DNA from: Scatosoma sp045128175
Lineage (GTDB): Bacteria; Bacillota; Clostridia; Christensenellales; Borkfalkiaceae
Direction: 5' to 3'
Length of the DNA: 9,777 bases
NCBI GenBank assembly: GCA_045128175.1
Contig: JBGVRF010000136.1
Coordinates: forward strand, 1-9,777
The translations under genes and the position numbers were made by a program. Position 1 is the stretch's first letter. Every line of letters starts with the position of its first letter. The notes under the pieces were generated by a model that saw only the letters and a program-made list of their open reading frames with translations, was not told where the DNA came from and ran no database searches. Below are positions 1-6,161 of the stretch, in pieces.

Positions 1-740
1 AATATATGGAAAAACAGTCCATATCCAAGCTGATTGGCGCACCTCCGGGATACGTGGGTTATGACGATTCACAGGGCGGACAGTTGACGGATAAGGTACG
101 TACGAAACCCTATTGCGTGGTGTTGTTCGACGAGATCGAAAAGGCGCACCCTGACGTGTTTAATTTGCTGTTACAGCTTCTTGACGATGGCAGATTGACG
201 GACAGCAAAGGCAGGACGGTCAGCTTTAAAAATGCGATTATCATTCTTACGTCTAACGTCGGCGCGTCGGTTGCGGAAGGAGAGCGTACGGGCGTTTACG
301 GATTCGGTAGCGACAGCGGCAGCGGTCGCGGCAACGACGGCGCCACGGAGAAGCAGTACGAATCCATGAAAGAGAATATCACCAAAGCACTGAAAGAGAA
401 ATTCCGTCCGGAGTTTTTGAACAGAATGGACGACGTCATTATTTTCCATCGCCTGACGGAGGAGGATTGCGCGAAGATCGGCGGCAAGATCGTCGATTCT
501 CTTGCTAAGCGGCTGTTAGAACAGCGCGGGATCACTCTGAAAGTGACGGACGCAGCGCTTCGGGGGCTAGTCAAAGAGGGTTATGATGCGCAGTATGGCG
601 CGCGGCCGTTAAAACGCGCGATCCAGCGTCGGATTGAAGATAAGCTGTCGGAAGAGATCTTGCTTTGCAGGATCCGAAACGGACAGCGGGTCACGGTGGA
701 TTATTTCGGTGGGGAATTTTCGTTTACGACAAGCGAATAG
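1..740 (+). CDS. clpC: ATP-dependent Clp protease ATP-binding subunit ClpC, 3' part (5' end outside window)
   Basis: This is the C-terminal half of the second AAA+ module of a ClpC-type Hsp100 unfoldase, which feeds proteins to the ClpP peptidase in the cytoplasm. The reading frame is open to the left edge (first full codon at 3), so the N-domain, first ATPase module, M-domain and second Walker A lie upstream. Numbering from the Met codon at 6, I see the pore-loop segment GAPPGYVGY (11-19), Walker B VVLFDE (38-43), sensor 1 TSNVG (82-86), the arginine-finger segment FRPEFLNR (133-140) and sensor 2 GARPLKR (198-204). A YGF tripeptide (98-100) sits where ClpC proteins carry the ClpP-docking VGF/IGF loop. 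It is followed by a Gly/Ser/Asn/Asp-rich stretch (101-113). ClpB lacks this docking loop, so ClpC is preferred. The stop codon overlaps the ribosome binding site of aroC, so the two genes are probably co-transcribed. Confidence 0.92.
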   Translation, partial: YMEKQSISKLIGAPPGYVGYDDSQGGQLTDKVRTKPYCVVLFDEIEKAHPDVFNLLLQLLDDGRLTDSKGRTVSFKNAIIILTSNVGASVAEGERTGVYGFGSDSGSGRGNDGATEKQYESMKENITKALKEKFRPEFLNRMDDVIIFHRLTEEDCAKIGGKIVDSLAKRLLEQRGITLKVTDAALRGLVKEGYDAQYGARPLKRAIQRRIEDKLSEEILLCRIRNGQRVTVDYFGGEFSFTTSE

Positions 741-751
741 GAGAGAATGAA

Positions 752-1891
752 ATGAAATTGACGACGGCAGGAGAATCTCACGGCAGAGCGTTGGTGGCGA
801 TCATAGAAGGATTACCGGCGCATTTAAAACTGAATGAAGAAAAAATAAACGAAGCTTTGGCGATGCGGCAAAGCGGTTTTGGTCGCGGCGGACGGCAGAA
901 GATCGAGCGCGATCATGTAGAGATCCTGACAGGCGTACGCAACTGTGAAACGTTAGGCAGTCCCGTAACGCTTTGTATTTTTAACAAAGATTTTGCAAAT
1001 TGGGAAAACTGTATGTCCGCAGGCGCGTGCGACGAGGACGCAATGGAGGCGAAAAAGCTGACGAAAGTGCGCCCCGGTCACGCAGATCTGACGGGCGTAA
1101 TCAAGTTTGGACAGGAGGATGCGCGTAACGTATTGGAGCGCGCTTCCGCGCGTGAAACGGCGATTCGCGTTGCAGCAGGCGAAATATATCGGCAGTATCT
1201 TTCGGCGTTCGGCGTAGAGATCGGCGGATACGTAAAAGAGGTTTGCGGGATAAAGGACGGGGGCAGGTATGCGTTCACCGATCTCGCGCGAGCAAAAACC
1301 ACAGGATTGGGAATGCTCGATCCCGCGGCGGAAAAGCTTGCGGAGGAGCGCGTCGCGGCTTTGAAAGCGAGCGGCGATACGGCGGGTGGCGTCGTGGAAA
1401 TTCGTGTGAAAGGCTTGAAAAGTGGCTTCGGAAGCATGATGACGTATGATGAAAAGCTGGACGCGCAGTTGGCGGGGCGACTGATGAGCATACAGGCGAT
1501 CAAGGGAGTTGCGATCGGCTTCGGTTTCGAGGTCGGAGAGAAGAGCGGTCGGGAGATCCACGACGAAATTTTCTATAAGGAAGATCGCGGTTTTTATCGG
1601 AAAACCAACCGCGCAGGCGGGATCGAAGGCGGTATGTCTAATGGCGAAGAGATCGTGTTAAGCGTTGCGATGAAGCCGATTCCTACGCTGATGAAGGGCC
1701 TGCAAACGGTGGAATATAACTCAAAAACAGCGGCTGTAGCGGCGTCTGAACGTAGCGACGTTTGTGCAATCTTTGCTTTGGAAGTGATCGCAGAGGCGGT
1801 CGTGGCGGAGGTTTTGGCGAACGCGGTTGCAAAACGTCTCGGCGGCGATACCATGTCCGAGGTTATCGGACGTTATACGAAGCTTCCTTGA
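752..1891 (+). CDS. aroC: Chorismate synthase
   Basis: This enzyme converts 5-enolpyruvylshikimate-3-phosphate (EPSP) to chorismate using reduced FMN. It is the last shikimate pathway step, in the cytoplasm. The 379-aa length fits the family. All three family blocks are visible: GESHG (7-11) with the expected catalytic His10, RPGHAD (107-112) leading to ERASARET (129-136), and RSD (334-336) near the C-terminus. The substrate/FMN segment GGIEGGMSNGE is at 289-299. The start is the ATG at 752, six bases after TAGGAGAG (738-745). This choice gives the canonical N-terminus MKLTTAGESHG. The frame extends 29 codons further upstream into clpC, but that extension matches nothing in the family. An ATG at 747 is followed by a stop after one more codon and is not the start. 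The gene lies 11 bases after clpC and 27 bases before aroB. One copy of the GGGGCAGGTATG word falls inside it (1260-1271). Confidence 0.97.
   Translation: MKLTTAGESHGRALVAIIEGLPAHLKLNEEKINEALAMRQSGFGRGGRQKIERDHVEILTGVRNCETLGSPVTLCIFNKDFANWENCMSAGACDEDAMEAKKLTKVRPGHADLTGVIKFGQEDARNVLERASARETAIRVAAGEIYRQYLSAFGVEIGGYVKEVCGIKDGGRYAFTDLARAKTTGLGMLDPAAEKLAEERVAALKASGDTAGGVVEIRVKGLKSGFGSMMTYDEKLDAQLAGRLMSIQAIKGVAIGFGFEVGEKSGREIHDEIFYKEDRGFYRKTNRAGGIEGGMSNGEEIVLSVAMKPIPTLMKGLQTVEYNSKTAAVAASERSDVCAIFALEVIAEAVVAEVLANAVAKRLGGDTMSEVIGRYTKLP
1260..1271 (+). repeat. GGGGCAGGTATG word, copy inside aroC
   Basis: This is an exact 12-base copy, and the following C makes 13 bases shared with the copies at 2168 and 3020. 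Here it is read in the frame encoding Gly-Gly-Arg-Tyr. That frame differs from the aroB and csd copies, so a conserved peptide does not explain the recurrence. Confidence 0.6.
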
Positions 1892-1918
1892 TATGTATTT
1901 GAAAGAGAGAACGGAATT

Positions 1919-2986
1919 ATGCAACTGATATCATTAAAAACGCCTTCGATGGAAGGGAAGATCTATGTGGGGACGGGCGTTGTTGAGAACCGTTTGCCTG
2001 CGCTGACAAAAGGACAGCGAAATTTTGTCGTGACCGACAGCAAGGTTTATGCGCTGTATCCCACGTTCTTTAGAAGGTACTTTTCCGATGCGGAAATATT
2101 TGTTCTTCCGGCAGGGGAAGAAAATAAAAATTTTCAGTCCCTTCATGGCATTTTAGAGAAAATGACAGGGGCAGGTATGCATCGAACCTCCCGATTGTTT
2201 GCGGTCGGCGGCGGTGTCGTAGGGGATATCGGCGGACTGGCCGCGGCTCTTTTTATGCGTGGTATCTCCTGCGTGCAGATTCCGACGACTCTGCTTGCGC
2301 AGGTGGATAGCAGTGTCGGGGGGAAAACTGCAGTGGACCTTGGAGGTGTAAAAAACGTTGTGGGTGCTTTCTATCAGCCTTGTGAGGTTTTGGTTGACCC
2401 TACATTTTTGAAAACTTTGCCGCCGCGCGAGATCAAATGCGGTGTGGGCGAGATCGTCAAGTATGCGGCGCTCAGCGGTAAAATTTTCGAGCTTTTAGAA
2501 GAAAATAGAGATAAACTGAGCGATCTGTCTTTTCTGACCTCCCTTATCGTGGCTTGTATTCGTCATAAGACGGAGGTTGTTGAAGCGGACGAAAAAGAAT
2601 CGGGTGAACGGCGTTCGCTGAACGTCGGGCATACGACGGGTCATGCGATCGAGCTGACATACGGATTTTCGCACGGTGAGAGCGTGCTCTACGGGATGTT
2701 GTTTGAAACGCGCATGGCAATGCAATTCGGGATCTGCGGGCGGGACTACGGCAATCGTTTGCTTGCGATCGTGGAAAACGCGCTTTCGATGCAACCGCAG
2801 GCAAAGCCCGATTTTTCGTCGATCTGTCGAGTGGCTGTGAAAGCCCGTTCGGATAAAAAGAATACGGACGACGGGCAGATTCAAATGGCGGTCGCGCAAA
2901 AAAAAGATGCCTGGACAATGTTTTCTCTGCCGTTTGCAGAGTATACGAAAGCACTTGAACGGGCGGCGTTCGGTGACGTAAATTAA
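1919..2986 (+). CDS. aroB: 3-dehydroquinate synthase
   Basis: This is the second shikimate pathway enzyme. It cyclises DAHP to 3-dehydroquinate using NAD+ and a divalent metal, normally zinc. The 355-aa protein has the family layout. The glycine-rich NAD motif GGGVVGDIGG is at 97-106, and the PTTLLAQVDSSVGGKTAV block is at 122-139. Expected metal ligands are Glu178 (in GEIVKYA), His238 (in NVGHTTGHA) and His252 (in SHGE). Catalytic-type Lys136, Lys146 and Lys181 are retained. The start is the ATG at 1919, since the N-terminus fits the family and the only ribosome-binding sequence is a weak purine run GAGAGAACGG (1906-1915). The gene follows aroC by 27 bases and precedes aroA by 42, the largest gap in the block. 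A GGGGCAGGTATG word overlaps codons for Gly-Ala-Gly-Met (84-87). Confidence 0.97.
   Translation: MQLISLKTPSMEGKIYVGTGVVENRLPALTKGQRNFVVTDSKVYALYPTFFRRYFSDAEIFVLPAGEENKNFQSLHGILEKMTGAGMHRTSRLFAVGGGVVGDIGGLAAALFMRGISCVQIPTTLLAQVDSSVGGKTAVDLGGVKNVVGAFYQPCEVLVDPTFLKTLPPREIKCGVGEIVKYAALSGKIFELLEENRDKLSDLSFLTSLIVACIRHKTEVVEADEKESGERRSLNVGHTTGHAIELTYGFSHGESVLYGMLFETRMAMQFGICGRDYGNRLLAIVENALSMQPQAKPDFSSICRVAVKARSDKKNTDDGQIQMAVAQKKDAWTMFSLPFAEYTKALERAAFGDVN
2168..2179 (+). repeat. GGGGCAGGTATG word, copy inside aroB
   Basis: This is an exact copy on the coding strand, with the following C also shared with the copies at 1260 and 3020. Its ATG is in frame with aroB (Met87) and is preceded by GGGG. It therefore resembles the aroA start region, although an internal start here would remove part of the NAD-binding domain. 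Confidence 0.6.
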
Positions 2987-3019
2987 AACAAAGAGAATGT
3001 GTAGAAAGTAAAAATAGGA

Positions 3020-3031
3020 GGGGCAGGTATG
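3020..3031 (+). repeat. GGGGCAGGTATG word at the aroA start
   Basis: This exact copy includes the aroA start codon as its last three bases. It overlaps the Shine-Dalgarno run AGGAGGGG (3016-3023). It is the only copy in which the ATG is clearly the initiation codon of an annotated gene. Confidence 0.65.
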
Positions 3032-4285
3032 CAACGAATCCAATCCAGAGATATTTTTGAAGGAGAGTTTCAGCTCCCCGGCGACAAATCGATCACACAT
3101 CGTGCGATCATGCTCAACGGCGGCGCGGACGGCGAAGCGATGATTACGAACGCGCTGATGGGAGAGGATTGTTTATCCACTTGTCGTTGTATGCGTACAT
3201 TCGGGGCGAAGATCGATATAGACGGTACGACGTTACGGATAAAAGGGACGCCCCATTTTCGTCGGGGAGCGCAACTAAATTGCGGAAATTCCGGTACGAC
3301 GATCCGTCTGTTGACAGGGTATGCGGCGGGCAAGGGCATCGACGCGATGCTTTACGGGGACGAATCCCTTTCCGCGCGACCGATGGGGCGCGTTGCAGAG
3401 CCTCTTGCGTTGCTTGGCGCGGACGTGAAAACGACGGACGGGCACGCACCTGTGTACGTTTCGCCTATGCCTTTACGTGGTGCGGAAGTGAAACTTAAGA
3501 TCGCTTCGGCGCAGGTCAAAAGTGCGGTTTTATTGGCGGGGATCTCCGCGGAAGGAGAAACGAATGTGACCGAGCCCGTAAGATCCCGCGATCATACCGA
3601 ACGTATGCTGGCGGCAATGGGCGCGGATATCCATGTGGATGGAAACCGCATAACGGTGAAAAAAAGCGAGTTGCATTCGCAGGACGTGTGCGTTCCTTCG
3701 GATATTTCCTCGGCGGCATACTTTATGGCTCTTGGTGCGTTAAAAGGCAGAACGTTGTGTAAAAACGTGGGGATAAATCCTACGCGCACAGGCATTTTGA
3801 CGGCATTCGATCGCTTGGGGGTACGGTATTCCCTTCTGAATCGGCGTATTTCGGGAGGCGAAGAGACTGCGGATATTCTCGTTGAAAAATCCGCGATGCA
3901 AGGCATTTCGCTTACGGCGGAGGACGTTCCGTCCATGATAGACGAGCTACCTTTGGTTGCGCTGCTGTGCGCATTCGCCGAAGGGGAAACCTGTATTACG
4001 GGCGCAAAGGAGCTGCGCGTAAAGGAGAGCGATCGTATCCGCACCACGGCAGAGCTTATCAACAACCTCGGCGGCGCATGTGAAGAGCTTCCTGACGGAT
4101 TTATTATTCGCGGTAAAAAGAAGCTTATCGGCGGCGACGTGGACAGCTATCTCGACCACAGAATCGCGATGACGGCGGCAGTGGGAATGATTGCTTCCGA
4201 AAACGGAGGCAACGTGTTTCGCCCCGAGTGTTGCGCGATCTCGTTTCCCGATTTCTTTGACAAATTGGGGATAAAATTATACTGA
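3029..4285 (+). CDS. aroA: 3-phosphoshikimate 1-carboxyvinyltransferase (EPSP synthase)
   Basis: This enzyme transfers the enolpyruvyl group of phosphoenolpyruvate to shikimate-3-phosphate, giving EPSP (sixth step). The 418-aa protein has both inverted half-domains. Visible motifs are PGDKSITHR (17-25, with Lys20), GNSGTTIR (86-93), SLSARPMGR (113-121), SAQVKSA (160-166), DVPSMIDELP (299-308, catalytic-type Asp305), KESDR (332-336, catalytic-type Glu333) and DHRIAM (376-381). The PEP-loop glycine that can be replaced in glyphosate-tolerant enzymes is retained (Gly89). The next positions read TTIRLL rather than TAMRPL, which fits the class II group. The residue before RPM is Ala116, where class II enzymes often have Lys or Arg. 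Sensitivity to glyphosate cannot be read from this. The start ATG at 3029 sits five bases after AGGAGGGG, the clearest ribosome binding site in the block. aroE follows after 20 bases. Confidence 0.97.
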   Translation: MQRIQSRDIFEGEFQLPGDKSITHRAIMLNGGADGEAMITNALMGEDCLSTCRCMRTFGAKIDIDGTTLRIKGTPHFRRGAQLNCGNSGTTIRLLTGYAAGKGIDAMLYGDESLSARPMGRVAEPLALLGADVKTTDGHAPVYVSPMPLRGAEVKLKIASAQVKSAVLLAGISAEGETNVTEPVRSRDHTERMLAAMGADIHVDGNRITVKKSELHSQDVCVPSDISSAAYFMALGALKGRTLCKNVGINPTRTGILTAFDRLGVRYSLLNRRISGGEETADILVEKSAMQGISLTAEDVPSMIDELPLVALLCAFAEGETCITGAKELRVKESDRIRTTAELINNLGGACEELPDGFIIRGKKKLIGGDVDSYLDHRIAMTAAVGMIASENGGNVFRPECCAISFPDFFDKLGIKLY

Positions 4286-4290
4286 ACGAC

Positions 4291-4302
4291 GGGGACAGGT
4301 AT
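4291..4302 (+). repeat. GGGGACAGGTAT, variant word at the aroE start
   Basis: This is a one-base-insertion variant of GGGGCAGGTAT. It lies directly before TTGATGAA and is part of a 22-base segment (4289-4310) that recurs before the reductase gene at 6146-6166 with one base fewer. The GGGG and AGG runs are the only candidate ribosome binding site of aroE. Confidence 0.55.
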
Positions 4303-4305
4303 TTG

Positions 4306-5118
4306 ATGAATGAAAAAAAATTGAGACTTGGTCTGATCGGAAAAGACGTTTCGAAATCGACAAGTGAGCGTATCCATACGTTCGTTTTAAGGGAAATGGG
4401 TATCGGTTGCGAATACGAGCGTATTTCGGTAGATATGGGAAATTTCGACAATGCGATGCGGCGTTTAATGGGTGATTTTGACGGATTCAACGTTACCATT
4501 CCTTACAAGCGCGACGTGATGGCGTATCTGGATTCGGTCGTAGGCGATGCGTTGGATTTCGGTTCGGTCAATACTGTGATTACCCGAACAAGGGCAGGGC
4601 ACAATACCGACGGGGTGGGTTTTTTGCTGATGACTCGTCTTGCGAATATTGCGATCGAAAGGAAGAATATCCTTATACTCGGCGGAGGCGGCGCGGGCAG
4701 AAGTACGGCGGCGGCATTGAAAAAAGCCGGCGCAAGCGTGTTTATGTACCAACGTAACAAAGAAAAGCTGGAGGAAACCTGCTCGGAGCTCGGTATAACC
4801 GCTATAAGCAGTCCTGAAAACGGCGGCTTTGATATTCTTATCAATTGTACGGGTGTGGGGATGCACGACAGTGTCGGCCGTTCGCCTGTGACTGCAAAGG
4901 CGTTCGAGGGCGCAACAGCGGCGATAGATCTTATTTACGTGCCTGCGGAATCGGAATTTTTACGCTTGGCGAGGGAAAAGGGTTTAAAAACGCTCAATGG
5001 AGCAGCGATGCTTTTTTATCAAGCGTATTACGCCGATTGTTTATATTTGAGTACTGATCCCGACGAGGAACAAGCAAAAACGCTGTATAAAAAATATCTT
5101 GCGGAATATCCGCTGTAA
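4306..5118 (+). CDS. aroE: Shikimate dehydrogenase (NADP+)
   Basis: This enzyme reduces 3-dehydroshikimate to shikimate with NADPH (fourth step). The protein is 270 aa, typical for the family. The catalytic Lys68 lies in NVTIPYK (62-68) and the partner Asp102 in HNTDGVGF (99-106), with Asn89 in SVNT between them. The nucleotide loop LGGGGAGRS is at 125-133. NCTGVGM (180-186) and NGAAMLFYQA (231-240) close the active site. Two motifs are unusual. The substrate-binding HSLSP block reads KSTSE (17-21), keeping both serines but losing His, Leu and Pro. The NxTPxGM block has Gly183 instead of Pro. The start is taken as the ATG at 4306. A TTG directly before it at 4303 could also be used and would add one residue. 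The gene lies 20 bases after aroA and 26 before aroQ. AroE is preferred over quinate/shikimate dehydrogenase YdiB because it sits in a biosynthetic block. Confidence 0.94.
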   Translation: MNEKKLRLGLIGKDVSKSTSERIHTFVLREMGIGCEYERISVDMGNFDNAMRRLMGDFDGFNVTIPYKRDVMAYLDSVVGDALDFGSVNTVITRTRAGHNTDGVGFLLMTRLANIAIERKNILILGGGGAGRSTAAALKKAGASVFMYQRNKEKLEETCSELGITAISSPENGGFDILINCTGVGMHDSVGRSPVTAKAFEGATAAIDLIYVPAESEFLRLAREKGLKTLNGAAMLFYQAYYADCLYLSTDPDEEQAKTLYKKYLAEYPL

Positions 5119-5144
5119 ATAACGAAGGCAAAACGGAGGACGAT

Positions 5145-5582
5145 ATGAAATTTTTGATTATCAACGGGGTAAATCTTAATTTAACAGGTATGCGCGAAAA
5201 GGGCGTTTACGGTGTTGCGACGTTGCGCGAGATTAATGAGAAAATCGCGGCATACTGCGCACTTGACGGCGACAGCGCGGATTTTTATCAAAGCAACGTT
5301 GAAGGCGAGTTGGTCAACAAACTGCACGAAGTCTATCTCAATAAAGCGTATGACGGCATTTTGCTGAATGCCGGCGCATTTACGCATTACAGTTACGCGC
5401 TTCACGACGCGATCGCGGCGATCGATATCCCCGTGGCGGAGGTGCATATTTCTAACGTACATGCTCGGGACGAGTTTCGGCATAAAAGCGTGCTTTCCGA
5501 TGTGTGTCGCGGCGTTGTTTGCGGATTTGGCGCAGGCAGTTATCTTGCGGCGATTGAAGGATTGCGTTCTATTTTGAAATAA
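5145..5582 (+). CDS. aroQ: 3-dehydroquinate dehydratase, type II
   Basis: This enzyme dehydrates 3-dehydroquinate to 3-dehydroshikimate (third step). It belongs to the small dodecameric type II family, unrelated to the Schiff-base type I enzyme AroD. At 145 aa it has the usual length. Expected active-site residues are Arg17 and Tyr22 (REKGVYG, 17-23), Asn75 and His81 (NAGAFTH, 75-81), His101 (EVHISN, 99-104) and Arg112 (REEFRH-like RDEFRH, 108-113). QSNVEGEL is at 49-56. Two prolines common in the family are replaced: NGPNLN reads NGVNLN and NPGAYTH reads NAGAFTH. Both are mild changes that leave catalytic residues intact. The start ATG at 5145 follows GGAGG (5135-5139) with good spacing. The gene lies 26 bases after aroE and 35 before aroK. 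Confidence 0.96.
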   Translation: MKFLIINGVNLNLTGMREKGVYGVATLREINEKIAAYCALDGDSADFYQSNVEGELVNKLHEVYLNKAYDGILLNAGAFTHYSYALHDAIAAIDIPVAEVHISNVHARDEFRHKSVLSDVCRGVVCGFGAGSYLAAIEGLRSILK

Positions 5583-5617
5583 AGGTAAAAAGTATCGAAA
5601 GGGCAGGAGGCGAGAAT

Positions 5618-6133
5618 ATGAATCTTATTTTGTGTGGTATGATGGGCGCGGGTAAGACGACGATCGGAATCAAGATTGCGGAGTTGACAGGTCGTAGATG
5701 GTATGACACCGACGGACTGATCGTGGATAAATATGGAAAGATATCGGATATTTTCGAGTATTACGGTGAGGCGCATTTCCGTAAGTTGGAAACGGAGATC
5801 GTCAAGGAGCTGGCGAAGAAAGACGACTTGATCATTTCAACGGGCGGTGGGCTTGTCCTTAAAACGGAAAACAATACGGAGCTGCAAAAGAACGGTAAGA
5901 TCGTGTTTTTACGCGCTACGTTAGAAACGTTGGCAAAGCGTTTGAAGGTGGACGGAGACAGACCATTGTTGCAGACTTCGACGGAAAGTATCCGCGACAG
6001 GCTGTCGCGGCTTATGAAGGAGCGCGCGCCCGTATATGAACATGTTGCCGATTACATAGTGGACGTGGACGGAAAAACGCCCGAGGAGATCGCGAAAGAG
6101 ATCGTCGCGATCACCCACGGGGAATTGCATTAA
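5618..6133 (+). CDS. aroK: Shikimate kinase
   Basis: This enzyme phosphorylates shikimate with ATP to shikimate-3-phosphate (fifth step). It is a 171-aa P-loop kinase. The Walker A loop GMMGAGKT is at 7-14. The shikimate/Mg2+ site has Asp32 (YDTDG, 29-33), Arg55 (FRKLE, 54-58) and STGGG (74-78). The lid arginine is Arg115 in GDRPLL (113-118), and a further substrate-type arginine is Arg136 in ERAPVY (135-140). All key residues are present. The start ATG at 5618 follows AGGAGG (5605-5610) at seven bases. The ribosome binding region GGGCAGGAGG (5601-5610) is partly similar to the recurrent GGGGCAGG word. The gene lies 35 bases after aroQ and 28 before the reductase gene. Confidence 0.96.
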   Translation: MNLILCGMMGAGKTTIGIKIAELTGRRWYDTDGLIVDKYGKISDIFEYYGEAHFRKLETEIVKELAKKDDLIISTGGGLVLKTENNTELQKNGKIVFLRATLETLAKRLKVDGDRPLLQTSTESIRDRLSRLMKERAPVYEHVADYIVDVDGKTPEEIAKEIVAITHGELH

Positions 6134-6147
6134 AAAGTAAAACGAAC

Positions 6148-6158
6148 GGGGCAGGTAT
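6148..6158 (+). repeat. GGGGCAGGTAT word at the reductase gene start
   Basis: This is an exact 11-base copy followed by TTGATGAA. The extended segment 6146-6166 matches the aroE start region 4289-4310 apart from one extra A in the latter. It contains the only candidate ribosome binding site for the downstream gene. Confidence 0.6.
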
Positions 6159-6161
6159 TTG

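Noticed and set aside
665..751. 29-codon upstream extension of aroC
   Set aside because: It overlaps clpC coding sequence and would put an unrelated tail before the canonical MKLTTAGESHG start. The ribosome binding site serves the ATG at 752.
953..1561. Minus-strand open frame of about 200 codons inside aroC
   Set aside because: It is antisense to a fully recognised chorismate synthase, has no family motifs or ribosome binding site, and reflects the third-position pattern of the real gene.
2495..3100. Minus-strand open frame of about 200 codons across aroB and the aroA start
   Set aside because: It overlaps conserved parts of two real genes on the other strand, and its product resembles nothing coherent.
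3284..3310. EPSP synthase as a glyphosate-insensitive type
   Set aside because: The overall motifs fit class II, but the key loop glycine is retained and one residue in SLSARPM is atypical, so no statement on sensitivity is justified.
5408..5425. GCGATCGC-type palindrome in aroQ as a highly iterated element
   Set aside because: Only an isolated occurrence was noticed and it falls in normal codons of a conserved gene.
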